Origin: Tenrec ecaudatus
Taxonomy: Eukaryota; Chordata; Mammalia; Afrosoricida; Tenrecidae
Direction of reading: 5' to 3'
Length of the DNA: 64,000 nt
Assembly (NCBI RefSeq): GCF_050624435.1
Contig: NC_134545.1
Location: 82,285,563-82,349,562 of the forward strand
Under the pieces are notes generated by a model that searched no databases, was not told the origin of the DNA, and saw only the letters and a list, made by a program, of their open reading frames with translations. This document shows, in pieces, positions 8,401 to 18,624 of this stretch (position 1 is the first letter of the stretch; each line of letters starts with the position of its first letter). The position numbers and the translations under genes are program-made.

Positions 8401-11160
8401 GGATGCTCGGAAAGTCCCCTGTCGTGGAGCCACCACCTGGAGTGACGTCGGAGTGGCCCATGGGGGCTGCAGAGGGTCTGTGCTCAACTGCTGGGGTACA
8501 CTGGGGTGGCTGTGATAGGGCCATCTAGCCTAGTTGTCACTGCTCACAAGATGATTGGGAGGGACTATGCAAATAAGGTTCTTGTAGGCCATCAAAGGGA
8601 TTGGACAGTTTTGCCATCCCACTAACATTAAAGGGACCTAATCCCAGAGGTTGGAGGCAGACCTCACTACTATCCAGAAGAGCTGGATCTGGGGTCCCTG
8701 TGCTAAGAACCATCTAGACTCAGGAGACGGAGCTCTTAACACTGGAGATGGAACAAGATGGCATGAGACAGCAGCAGCACAGGAAGGGCTGGTGAGGCTC
8801 ACTGACCCATGGAGCAGAGCAGCGTGTCTTTAGGCAGGTGATTTGCTGACATGGTGGGTGCCTTATCAGGGGAGGGCGAGGACTTAGTAACACCTCCCCT
8901 GAGTAGGGCAGAGACTAGCCTGAGAGTGAGAGCTGAGGGCTGAGGGAGAGGCCTGCGTGTAGGTACAGCGAAGAAGAAACTCTTCTGATCAAAGAACTGT
9001 CTCCAGAAGCATTCCTATGCCTAAGTCAATGCCGATCCAGTGCTGTCACCTGCTGCTTCCCCCAGTAAAGCCCAAGTGGGTGAGTCTGGTCTCAGAATTC
9101 TCTGTGGCCTTCGCATTGAACCATCAAACCTGGCAGAGGAGTAGAGAGTGCCCCTGGAGAGACAGCTGGTGGCAGGATGGGGACAGAGGTGAGAGACGGA
9201 AGGGAGGTTCCGTAGGAGTCCACTTGGGCTGATGCTGATGGTGACTCTTGCCCCCCCTCCGCCCCCTCCCCCAGCACTGAGATCAGGCGAGGTCCACCAT
9301 GCTTACAGCTACTAATCTAAAGCTGTGAGCATCCCTGGGATGCAACAGTGAAACCCTGGGCTGCTCAGGAAAAGCAGGGCTTTGAACCCACCTGGAGCCT
9401 CCTTAGGAGCAGCGCCCTGGGGCTCTGTGCTGGGGAAGCGCACAGCTGAGAAACCCGACAGAGAGGTTCCAAGGGACAAAAAAATGGGGTCACTGAGTCC
9501 AAACGGACTCGAGGGTGTCCCATGGCAGTGGCTGGCCCAAAGGGCGGGAGTTGGAACCCAGCCAGGGATGCCGTGCAGGAGAGGCCTGGCGACTTGTTCC
9601 GGCAGCATTTACCACCAAGGAAGGCAGTCCTGGGGAGCAGCTCTGCTCTGTACCCCACGGGGCTCAGCATGGCCTGGGTAGGCATGGGGTGGGGTGCTCC
9701 GCAGCAGTGGACTTGGGTCTCTTGGTTTAAGCATGCTAGAACCCTGGCGGGGCGGGAGGGGGTGGTGGTGGCGGCGGGGAGGTGTGACTTTGGAGTAAAA
9801 GCATGCATCTCGGCCCTGCCTCTGGTTTGGGGCCCTGAAAAACAACTCCCCCCTCCACCATCTAAGTTGGCAGGACTTCTGCTCTCCAGGGGAGGTGCAG
9901 CTCTGGGCCTGGAAGGGGTGTTGAAGCTGCCCAGGTGGTTGTGCCAGGTGCTGGCTCCCTGTGCAGCTTGCTGGCTTGTGTTCTTGGCCTACTGGGGCAG
10001 GGCCTGCACAGAGCGGGGCTTTGTTCATAGAAGTAAGAACTGTACGCAGCCCGTGAGCGGTGAGACTGTCCCTGGTCACCCTAGCGGCTGGGCTGCCCTG
10101 AACACAGGGACCAGGTCTTCCCTGGCAATGCTTGTCTGGAGGACCCCCTGTGGGTCCCTGACATAGTACCCATGGTGAGAGCAAGGGGTAGCTCCCTCTG
10201 TGGCCCCTGGCTGCCCTGAGCCTGGCTCTGCGACCACTGAACTGGGAGCAACCTGCCCCTTCTCTGATGTGGTGCCCCTTCCCAAGGAGGCTAGCCTAGG
10301 GCCGTGGCAGGGGGAAACACCTGGCAGGCAGGGCACCTGTCCATCTCACAGTGTCTGCAGTCTATCCGAGCACACATATCTCCACCTGATGGAGACAGAC
10401 GGAACCCTTCCTGGTAAGAATGTGTGTTGGTGGGTTTTTGTTTTGTCAACGAAGTTCTCCACTGCCACCTCTTAGATCCAATTTGTTTATTATGTTATCA
10501 AACCTGCAAGTCTTTCCTTTTGGATGGTTGAGTTCAGTGGTCCTTCAGCTCAAGGGGTGGTTGGAGTTCCCCTAGGGGACTGGTCTCTGGGATCTCTTTA
10601 GGGGTTCAGAAGGGCAGAATGGCACATCATTCAAAGATCTATTCTAAGTACAAGACACAGGACAGCGATGGCCGTTGCTGTGCTATTCCCAGCAGCGAGA
10701 AGGTGGAGCTGGCGTGAGTGCCTATCAGCTGTGAGCGGCCCCGCTGTGAAACCTGACAGAACTGCAAAGAAGCACCGTGGAGACCACAGAGCATTTTTTA
10801 AACATGATGAACCTGGAGGGCCTTATGTCGAGTGAAGGATGTCCTGAGCTCCCGCGCGTCTGCGCCGATCAAGAGTCGGAACACACACAGAAAGCAAAGT
10901 TCTTCACCAGTGCACCCTTGTTCGTCATTGGGCGGGAGAGAGAGGGGGAGTCACTTCCTAGCAAGTAGACGCTTGTCACTTTTGGTGATGGAAATGACCA
11001 GACTGTATATAAGCAAAGTGAGCACATGTTGACTAAAGGACATAAAGACACACAGACACACAGAAGAGGGACACGGGTAAATGTTATATGTAAGGTACAA
11101 GACAGACGAATGCATTTCCAGGCTTCGGCTTCTACATTCTAACCAACGTTTAAGAAACTG
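8401..11160. other. Long interval of mostly unique sequence
   Basis: No gene recognised. A possible degraded AfroSINE pair lies at about 9480-9575 (GGGTCACTGAGTCCAAAC, then GGAGTTGGAACCCAGCCAGG), too weak to call separately. Otherwise nothing stands out apart from an AT-rich patch at 10470-10520. Confidence 0.4.
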
Positions 11161-11164
11161 CTGT

Positions 11165-11690
11165 TGCCAATGAAACACACACTATTCCTCTGGTTCCTGG
11201 AGGCTTCCTCACCCCCACTATCATGACTCCAGTCCTGCCTTTCAGTTCTGGCTAGACCTGAGCATGCACACAGGTGCAGATAAAAGCGCAGGACACATGG
11301 AATCCAGGTCAGATAACCCCCTCAGGAGCAGAAATGGGAGTGGCGATACCAGGAAGGTAGGGGGAAGATAAGGAAGGGGAGGAAGGGGGAACCGATCACA
11401 ATGATGGATGCATAACCCTCCCCCACTGGGGGACGGACAACAGAAATGTGGGTGAAGGGGTCGGTGTAAGATATGAAACAATAATAATTTATAATTCATG
11501 AAGGGGTCACGAGGGTGGGAGGGGGAAGGAAGGAAAAAAAGAGGAGCTAATATCTAGGGCTCAAATAGAAAGTAAATGTTTAGAAGAGGCTGAGGGCAGC
11601 ATACGTACAAATATGCTTGGTACAATTGATGTATGGATTGTAATAAGAGCTGTAAGAGCCCCCAATAAAGTGATATTAAAAAGGAAAGTG
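11165..11690 (+). mobile_element. L1-like LINE 3' end (subfamily A), 5' truncated
   Basis: Shares ordered blocks with copies at 13958, 27588 and 37411: CACACTATTCCTCTGGTTCC, TGACTCCAGTCCTGCC, GGACGGACAACAGAAATGTG, a G/A-rich tract, GTACAATTGATGTATGGATT and the end CCCCCAATAAAGTG. The AATAAA, A-rich end and polypurine tract fit an L1 3' UTR. No ORF2 portion is present. Confidence 0.75.
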
Positions 11691-11694
11691 GTAT

Positions 11695-12125
11695 CGTTAG
11701 CTGCTGTCCCGTTCGTGCCAACTCATGGAGGACTTCCTGTGCCCCAGGATGAAGCACCGCCCGGTCCTCGGTGTCCCCACTGCTGTTATGGCTGATTCTA
11801 TTGTTGTGACTCCTGCCTCCGATTCTGAGTGCCTTCCAGCCTGAGCGCCCCCCCCCCCCCACACACACACCATAAGACAGTGGCATTGTCTGCTGCTCTT
11901 CACAGGGGTCTCAGTGGCTCCGTTGTCAGGAGCGCAGCACCACCTCGCCCTTTTTTCCAGTCTGTCGCAGTCTGGCAGCTCCCTGCAACCTGTCCACCAG
12001 GTGTCCCTGCTGGTATCTGAAACACTGGTGTGTGTGTGTGTGTGGGGGGCGGGGATAGCCTGCAGCAGCGTAGCAAGACACAAGCCACCACAGGACGACA
12101 AACAGACACTGCGTGTGTGTTGAGA
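11695..12125 (-). mobile_element. AfroSINE/RTE-related element, headless
   Basis: In reverse orientation it carries the RTE/AfroSINE tail (GCACCGCCCGGTCCTCGGTG, CTGTTATGGCTGATTCTATT). It then has the body seen in tRNA-Gly-headed copies: CAGTCTGTCGCAGTCTGGC, AACCTGTCCACCAGGTGTCC, CACAAGCCACCACAGGACGA. The tRNA-like head is absent. Short C and TG runs interrupt it. Confidence 0.6.
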
Positions 12126-12790
12126 AATGACTGCATGTCAATTTGGGGGCTAATAACAAAGCAGAATATCCACAGTTGTCTGGAAAAACAAACCTAGCTC
12201 TAAAATCTCTGCTGCCTTTCCAGCTGCGCTTCTGTGGGAGGCCAATATGTCTTCTACACTGTAACCCACGCCGTGTCCTCAGCACAAGCAGATATGAGCA
12301 CGTGGCTTCTCTTCAGTCAGGATCCGCCAACATTTAAATAAAATACAATGAAATAAAGCCCCTGTTCTCAGGATGGTGATTATTTTGCATTGAAACACAA
12401 CTGACCTGGGGAGGCTGGACCTCGTCCTGATTGCCGGGCTCCTCCCCTGGGACAGAGTGCCTTCCACGCTCTCCGGACACCCCTGTGGGACGCCAGTTTC
12501 CCAGAAGTCTTTGCTGAGCATGCGATGCTGGTTCGGACTCACCATGATCCTGGGGAGCAAACACTTGGCCCGGTGCTCCCAGGACGATGGCAGCCGAGGA
12601 AATGCTGTGGGCAGGTCTTCTCCCAGGGCCCCGCACCCAGCCGAGAGGGAGTGGTCTGCCCCAGGGACCCTCAGCACCACCCTGTTCCCCCCCCCCCGTT
12701 TTTCTGGAACGGGAAACCAGACCCAACCTTCCTGGATCCTGGTTCGGTGCATTCCCTACCACGCCGCCCGCACCATTTGGTTTTTGTTGT
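12126..12790. other. Unique sequence, no feature seen
   Basis: Overlapping frames on both strands have no family resemblance. No motif or repeat recognised, apart from a C run near 12687. Confidence 0.4.
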
Positions 12791-12794
12791 TGGT

Positions 12795-12980
12795 GCACGT
12801 TGTCCAGGCCATGCCGACTCCCAGGGGCCCCGTGTGGTGGGACAGAACTGCCCCATAGCTTTTCCTGGACCATCCTTGACGGGAGCAGGTCTTTTCTCTT
12901 GGAGAGCTGATGCTGGGTTCAAACCTTTCACCTTCTGGTTCCCAGCCGAGCACTTGACCATTGGACCCCAGGGCTGCTAG
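12795..12980 (-). mobile_element. AfroSINE copy
   Basis: Reverse-orientation order: GCCATGCCGACTCCCAGGGG, GGACAGAACTGCCCCATAGC, GGGTTCAAACCTTTCACC and CGAGCACTTGACCATTGGAC, which is the complement of the AfroSINE head. Confidence 0.75.
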
Positions 12981-13022
12981 ATCTAGTCCTCTAGCATCGT
13001 CTGTTTCTAAATCAATATGTGT

Positions 13023-13208
13023 CAGCCGTTCTCAACCTGTGGGTCTCGACCTCCTTTGAGGGTCAAATGACCCTTTCACAGGGGTCGCCCGATTCATAAC
13101 AGTTATGAAGTAGCAACGAAAATAATTTTATGGTTGGCGGGGGCGGGTCACCACAACATGAGGAACTGTATGAAAGGGTCACGGCATGAGGAAGGTTGTG
13201 AACCACTG
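13023..13208 (+). mobile_element. SPIN-type hAT non-autonomous element, full-length
   Basis: Both inverted ends are present: CAGCCGTTCTCAACCTGTGG at the left, GGTTGTGAACCACTG at the right. They flank GACCCTTTCACAGGGGTCGC, AGTTATGAAGTAGCAACGAA and ACCACAACATGAGGAACTG. Terminal identity is imperfect and no 8-bp target duplication is evident. Confidence 0.85.
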
Positions 13209-13584
13209 GTCTACAGGGTCAAGGTCACAGCTAGGCAGGGGCTGCCTGAGTGGCCTCTGCTCTGGTCAGCAGGCCAAGAAGACCTCTTAGGGTCACTGGG
13301 CTTGAGGTAGGCTTACTGGGCCTCAGTCAAGTGGCCCTGGGAGGCAAGTGGAAGTCCACCTTGAGTCTGGCCACTGACAGGCTTTCTGGATCCCATATGG
13401 CTTGGGTGGCAAAGGTGGCCTATGGGTGTAAAAGGAAGTGGTAAAGGGTATGGCCACCGCCGCCATTTTCTGCGCAGGGCCTGCTCGGCCGTGGCCAGGA
13501 GGCAGCCCAGCTAGCAGCAGAGGCGCCCCAGTGTTTTGGAGCTTGACTGGGTTCTATGCTCAGCAATGCCACATGTGGCAGTTG
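13209..13584. other. Unique sequence, no feature seen
   Basis: Moderately GC-rich, no repeat or coding signal recognised. Confidence 0.35.
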
Positions 13585-13941
13585 CGTAATTTCACGTCAA
13601 CTTGATTAGTAAGTGTCGGGGTGGAGTCTAGCCTGTCAATCAGGTCACAGCCTGAGGATGCCTTATGTGGGCGTGGCCTTCTCATGAGGATCCTGGGAAC
13701 TTCCTTTCTTTCTCCCTGGAGGTGGGCTTCACACTCTCTCTGCTGAGACCTTCGGGAGCCTTGTGATGCGTCCCCTGCCATTGTGTCCACAAGACCGTGC
13801 CCCCACTGGCCTGTGATCTGCCTCCTTTCTCCATCATTGCAGGTGATGTGTGAATCTGAAGAGACATTTATGGACTAATATCAGACTTATGGATTTGATC
13901 TGGACTGGGCTAGAATGTTTTCTTGATACACACTCTTTGAT

Positions 13942-13957
13942 ATAAAGCTCTTTTCTT
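13942..13957. repeat. Left target-site duplication of the L1
   Basis: ATAAAGCTCTTTTCTT here recurs as ATAAAGCTCTTTCTT at 15060-15074, with one T difference. The pair brackets the L1 and its tail. Confidence 0.8.
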
Positions 13958-13961
13958 CTTC

Positions 13962-14031
<70 letters not shown>

Positions 14032-15059
14032 AAGAGAGCTTACTGGGGGCTCTTACAGCGCTTATAACAATCCACACATCAATTGTATCAAGTATATTTG
14101 TACATATCCTGCCATTAGTATTTTCTAAACATTTACTTTCTATTGAACCCTTACGATCACCTCCTCCCACCCCACCCTCGTGACTCCTTGATAAATGATA
14201 AATTTGTATCATTTTCATATCTTACACCCACCGCTGTCTCCCTCACACCATGTTTCTTTTGTTTGTCCCCCTGGTGGTGGTGGTTATGTGTCAATCATTG
14301 CGATCAGTTCCCTCTTCCTCCCCTCCTCTCTCCACCTTACCCCTATCCTCCTGGTATCAATACTCCCATTTCTGGTTCCTGGATTCCGCGTGTCATGAGC
14401 TCTTATCTCTCATTTTTACCTGTGCACACGCTCTGGTCTAGCCCCCAGTGAAAGGCAGGACTGGGGTCATGAGAGTGGGGAGAGGAAACCTCAGCTTCAA
14501 AGCACCAGAGGAATATTGTGTTTCATCGGTGCTACACTGCACCTTGGTTGACTCGTCCCTTCCCTGTGACCCTGCTATGAGAGGATGCCCTATTGTCTGC
14601 AGATTGATTTTGGGATCTCTGCTTCAACTCCCCTCATTCTCAACAATCTGTTTTTTGTTTGTTTTGGGTCTTCTGGTGCCCATTACCTGATCCTGTTGAC
14701 ACCTCATGATGGCACAGGTTGGTGTACTTCTTCAGTGTGGGCTTGTTGCTTCTCTGCTGGATGGCTGCTTGTTTACCTTTAAGCTTTTAAGACTCCATAT
14801 GCTATGTCTTTTGATAGCTGGGTACCATCCATTTTCCTTACCACATTTGCTTATGCACCCATTTTGTCTTCAGCAATTGTGCCGGGAGGGAGAGCATCAC
14901 AGAATGCCAGGTTGTTAGAACAAAGTGTTCTTGCACTGAGGGAGAGCTTGAGCAGAGGCCAAAAGTCCGTTCCTACCTCATTGTATTGCCTTATAAATAT
15001 ATGTGTATAGGCCAATACCTCTATTTTATGAGTTAATGTATTTACGTATGTGCATACCC
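13958..15059 (-). mobile_element. L1-like LINE 3' end (subfamily A) with target-site duplication
   Basis: About 1.1 kb in reverse orientation, ending at the left in a T-rich tail that is now (CTTT)n. It shares TACAGCGCTTATAACAATCC, GTGATCAATT-like spacing and CTTTTGATAGCTGGGTACCA with the copies at 27588 and 51632. The 15-16 bp duplication on both sides shows insertion into repeat U1 by target-primed reverse transcription. Confidence 0.85.
13961..14030. repeat. (CTTT)n microsatellite
   Basis: About seventeen tandem CTTT units on the plus strand. It lies exactly where the reverse-oriented L1 poly(A) tail should be, so it probably grew from that tail. Confidence 0.95.
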
Positions 15060-15074
15060 ATAAAGCTCTTTCTT
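15060..15074. repeat. Right target-site duplication of the L1
   Basis: ATAAAGCTCTTTCTT, the partner of 13942-13957. Confidence 0.8.
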
Positions 15075-15136
15075 GTGCATGTATGAGTGTCTCTGAATTT
15101 GTTTCTCTAGTCAGTCTAGACCAACACACCACGTGA

Positions 15137-15300
15137 TCTTGGGCAAGCTCTGAACCTTCTCTGTGCTTCCGTTTGCTCGCCTGTGAGAAACAGTTCCCCA
15201 CAGGGTTATGTACAGTACTCACCAAGTTCATTTAGCCTCGTTCAGAACGGTGCCTGGCACACAGCAGCATTGTCTACGTGACTGCCACTTAATAGCACTG
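15137..15300 (+). repeat. MIR SINE
   Basis: GATCTTGGGCAAGCTCTGAA, CTCTGTGCTTCCGTTTGCTC and GTGCCTGGCACACAGCAGCA give the MIR core and 3' part in order. Confidence 0.75.
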
Positions 15301-15509
15301 GCTACTGCTGGGAATGTTCTTTAGAGGCTGCGTTTGTGAAAAAGGACCACCCATTTGGGGGTGTGGTGGGGGTGGGCTTGTAACAACAGATATTTGTTGT
15401 CTCACAGTTTGGGAGGCCAGGAGCCCCAATTCAGGGGGTCAGCAGGGCCGTACTTTCTCAGAAGGTTCTAGAAGAAGACCTTTATCTTGCTTCTTTCATT
15501 GGACACCCA

Positions 15510-15588
15510 GTCCATTGTTGCCATCAAGTTCATTCAGACATAGCAGTCTACGGGGCAGAGGCGACATCCCGCCCCACCCCCACCCCCC

Positions 15589-15639
<51 letters not shown>

Positions 15640-15762
15640 TTTCCTCGACCTCTTTGTGAGGGCAGGTCGCTGGGCCTGTTCTCACACAGAGTGCCTGGCT
15701 GGTTTGAACCTTCAGTCTTTCTTCTAGCAGCTAAGCACTGAATCGCTGGGCCGCCGGACCCT
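15510..15762 (-). mobile_element. AfroSINE copy carrying a (CA)n tract
   Basis: GTTGCCATCAAGTTCATTC marks the tail, and GGTTTGAACCTTCAGTCTTT and CTAAGCACTGAATCGCTGGG mark the head, in reverse orientation. A CA microsatellite lies in the middle. Confidence 0.65.
15590..15637. repeat. (CA)24 microsatellite
   Basis: Uninterrupted CA repeat inside an AfroSINE. Confidence 0.97.
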
Positions 15763-15859
15763 TGAACTTCTGAGAGCCCCAAGCATGCTTTGGCTGGCAG
15801 CTGCAGCACAGTGCTCACCACAAGGCCTTCTGCCTTCCTGTCTCTTCTTTTTCCTGATG

Positions 15860-16052
15860 CTAGTGGTTCTCAACCCTCCTCATGCCGCGACTCTTTCGTA
15901 GTTTCTCACGTTGTGGTGACCCACCCACCCATACAATTATTTTCATTGCTACTTCATAATGGTCATGTTGCTACTGTTATGAACCAGGTGATCCCTGTGC
16001 AAGGGGCATTTGACCCCCAAAGGGGTCGCGACCCACAGGTTGAGAACCACTG
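15860..16052 (-). mobile_element. SPIN-type hAT non-autonomous element, full-length
   Basis: Left end AGTGGTTCTCAACCCTCCTC and right end GGTTGAGAACCACTG form near-perfect terminal inverted repeats. Between them are TTGCTACTTCATAATGGTCA and GACCCCCAAAGGGGTCGCG-like blocks. An 8-bp duplication is not evident. Confidence 0.88.
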
Positions 16053-16189
16053 TTCTCAGGGCACACTCAGGTCTGGTTTGCACACCCTCGACCACCACGC
16101 CCCTCTGGTATGACCTCCTACGAGTGGATGCTGTTTTCAGAGCCCCATTTTCAAACAGGGTCACGCTCACAGGCACTCAAAATCTAGAC

Positions 16190-16380
16190 TACTATCATCA
16201 AGTTGTTTCGGACTCAGAGAGAGCCCATAACACAGGGTAGAACTTCACTGGTGGGTTTCCAAGACTGTAACTCTTTATGGGAGTAGAAAGCCTTATCTTT
16301 CTTCTGAGGAGCAGTTAGTGGATTAGAACTGCCGATCTTGAAGTTCTCAGCCCAGTGCGTAACTCCGGGGTCAGAGACCC
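16190..16380 (-). mobile_element. AfroSINE copy
   Basis: TCAAGTTGTTTCGGACTCAG, ACACAGGGTAGAACTTCACT, TAACTCTTTATGGGAGTAGA and GAACTGCCGATCTTGAAG, the reverse complement of the element from tail to head. Confidence 0.85.
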
Positions 16381-16433
16381 GGCATCTCTTTTTGGAGGAC
16401 ACCATTTAATCCATCTCAGAGACCACAATCCAT

Positions 16434-16910
16434 TGTGTGTTAGTCTGGGTAGACTAAAGAAACAAATCCAAGGAGACTCATATGTGCATAAGAGAGAGCT
16501 TTAGATCATAGAACAATTGTACATTAAGAAAACATCCCAGCCCAGTCCAGATCAAGTCCATAAGTCCGATATTACCCCATATATCTGATACTAGTCCACC
16601 AATTCCTTTAGACTCACACAGCACATGCAATGACACTGAATGCAGGAAGATCACAGGCCAGTGGGTGGGAAGTCTTGTGGATCCAGTGGTGGTGGAAGTA
16701 TCTCAGCAGCTCCAGGGCTCTGGCTCCATCAGTGTAGCTCCATGTGTCTTGTCAGTAGGAAGATGAAGCAGAGAGTGAGTATGTGTCTGGCCTCCAGTGA
16801 GCTATTTATCTCCATCCAGCCTCCAATGAGGTCTTTAAGCTGAGACCTGATTGACAGGCTAGACTCCACCCCTTCACAAGTTGACAGGAGATTATGTCAC
16901 TGCCACACAT
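16434..16910 (+). repeat. Unclassified ~0.45 kb repeat (copy U2)
   Basis: Begins TGTGTTAGTCTGGGTAGACT. It contains ATTAAGAAAACATCCCAGCC and GTCTTGTGGATCCAGTGGTG, and ends near GACAGGCTAGACTCCACCCC. It aligns over its length with the reverse complement of U1 and U4, and over its first third with U3. Confidence 0.7.
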
Positions 16911-17593
16911 TGCTTCCTGCTTCTGAATGTCTCTGCTTTCCTGTCAGGCTCTTTGCTGCTCCCCTCCCATCCTTTCTGCTTGCCCTTCATCCTCATTGAT
17001 GTTCCTGCTACAGGAGCCTGGTGACCCTTGCACAGGGTAAACTGGATAGCCAGGCCCTGCAGCCCAAGACCCATGGCTCTCAGGATAAAGTTCTGCCCAA
17101 GCCCCCGCGGAGACATCTCTGGCCTTGAACATCCGTTATAACCTCCACCTTCATGGTGGCCCGTACATACCTGGGTGCTTCTCTGCTTGGCTGCCGGCTC
17201 GCGCTGGACTAGCTCCACAGGGCAAGGCTTTGTCTTGCCCATCTTGGTCGCACTTTCTTGTCAGCGCGTTGTCAGTCACATAATCGGTGCTCAATAAATG
17301 TCGCCTGAATGGATGGGTGGGTGGCCGGATCACTGCACGAGAGGAGGCGGTAGAAGACAGAGGCATCTTTGGAGGCAGACAGACTCTGGGGGATCCCAGG
17401 CTCCTTCCACCTTTGTTAGACTCTGCTGAGATCCTGAAGGGGTCTCAGGGCGATCAGGAGGGTTTGGGGGTGACTGTGGGGGTAGCTGAGTGGAGTAAGT
17501 CGTGTGGTCTGTCTGTTGTCATGCTTGTTGAGGGGGAGAGGGAGAGGCACAAGCCCTCTAAGCTCAAGTTGGCTTCTCCTTCTTCCCTTCCCT
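16911..17593. other. Unique sequence with a short MIR tail
   Basis: GGTGCTCAATAAATGTCGCC at about 17286 resembles a MIR 3' end. Nothing else recognised, and no coding signal. Confidence 0.4.
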
Positions 17594-17793
17594 AGGGACT
17601 GGGTGGCGTAGTGGGTGACATGTTGGGCTGCTAACCGCAGTCAGCTGTTCGAAACCACCAGCCTCTCTGTGGGAGATAGATGAGGCTTTTCACTGCCGTA
17701 AGATTCACAGCCTTGGAAGCACGTACGGACAGCTGCTCTCTGCCCCATGCATCGCTATGAGTTGGACTTGACTGCAGTGATTTTGAGTTTGGG
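17594..17793 (+). mobile_element. AfroSINE copy
   Basis: GGGTGGCGTAGTGGGTGACA, TTGGGCTGCTAACCGCAGTC, GTTCGAAACCACCAGCC and the tail CATCGCTATGAGTTGGACTT are in order. Confidence 0.88.
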
Positions 17794-17802
17794 GTACCTG
17801 GT

Positions 17803-17968
17803 GGGAGCCCTGATGGTGCTGTGGGTAAAGTGCTGGACTGCCAACCACAAGGGTTGGTGGTTCAAACACCTTAGTTGTTCCTTGGGAAGGAGTTGAGGCT
17901 GTGGCTCTTGTAAAGATTCACAGCCGCAGATGAGCTATATAGAGTTGTTGCCAACTCATTGTTTTTAA
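17803..17968 (+). mobile_element. AfroSINE copy
   Basis: GGGAGCCCTGATGGTGCTGT, GGACTGCCAACCACAAGGG and GGTGGTTCAAACACC, with an A/T-rich end (AACTCATTGTTTTT). It lies head-to-tail ten bases after the preceding copy. Confidence 0.82.
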
Positions 17969-17984
17969 GTTACCTGGCACTGTG

Positions 17985-18160
17985 ACCTGTGCTTTTCCAT
18001 ACCTCACTTAATTATCACAATAGCACTGCGAGGGAGGCACTAGTATCCTCATTCTGTATAAGAAAACTGTAGCCCAGAGAGGTTCAGTAACTGACCCAGC
18101 GTCACACAGCCAGAAGCAGAGCCTGTGGAGTCCCGGCTGCCTGTGAGAAGTAGCTCTTTG
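17985..18160 (-). repeat. MIR SINE
   Basis: Reverse-orientation MIR: CTCACTTAATTATCACAATA, GCCCAGAGAGGTTCAGTAAC and GCGTCACACAGCCAGAAGC. Confidence 0.88.
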
Positions 18161-18399
18161 AATGAAAGAGTACCATCCTGCTGAAGGTGGACCCTACCTG
18201 CTTTGGGTGGGGTGGGGTGGGGTGGGGAGACTGGGACCAGAGCAGATGCCCTAGTCAGACTCAGGAATGGAAGGAGCAGCAGGTTTGGCTTCCGTGGGCC
18301 AGGCTGCTGGCCTCAGGGTGATCTGTCCTAGCATGCAGGGGAAGCCCGTGAACAAGCACATGCACACAAAGTTTTCCATCACAGCGGGGTGGGGGGGTG

Positions 18400-18622
18400 T
18401 TTCCTGGTGGCCTAGTGGTTAGGAGTCGGGCTGCTAACCACAAGGTCAGCTGTTTGAAACCACCAGCCACGCTGCAGCAGAAAGACGGGGCTCTTTTGTT
18501 CCCCAAAGAGTTACAGTCTTGGAAACTCACAGTGGGGTGGGGGGCAGTTCTACCCTGTCCTGTAGGGTCGCTGTGAGCCAGTATCGACTCCATGGCTATG
18601 AATTTGGTTTCGGTTGAGGGTT
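18400..18622 (+). mobile_element. AfroSINE copy, near full-length
   Basis: TTTCCTGGTGGCCTAGTGGT, CGGGCTGCTAACCACAAGGT, GTTTGAAACCACCAGCCACG, CAGTTCTACCCTGTCCTGTA and the tail GTATCGACTCCATGGCTATG are all present. Confidence 0.9.
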
Positions 18623-18624
18623 GA

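Larger units (their letters stand above)
13585..15136 (-). repeat. Unclassified ~0.45 kb repeat (copy U1), split by an L1
   Basis: Two parts, 13585-13941 and 15060-15136, resume one element interrupted by the L1 at 13958-15059. Shared words with the other copies: GGTGGAGTCTAGCCTGTCAA, CTTCTCATGAGGAT, GGACTGGGCTAGAATGTTTT and TGTTTCTCTAGTCAGTCTAG. Family identity is unknown to me. It could be an LTR or a DNA transposon. Confidence 0.65.

Noticed and set aside
15860..16052. 8-bp target duplication around this SPIN copy
   Set aside because: Flanks CTGATGCT and TTCTCAGG do not match, so no duplication is claimed.
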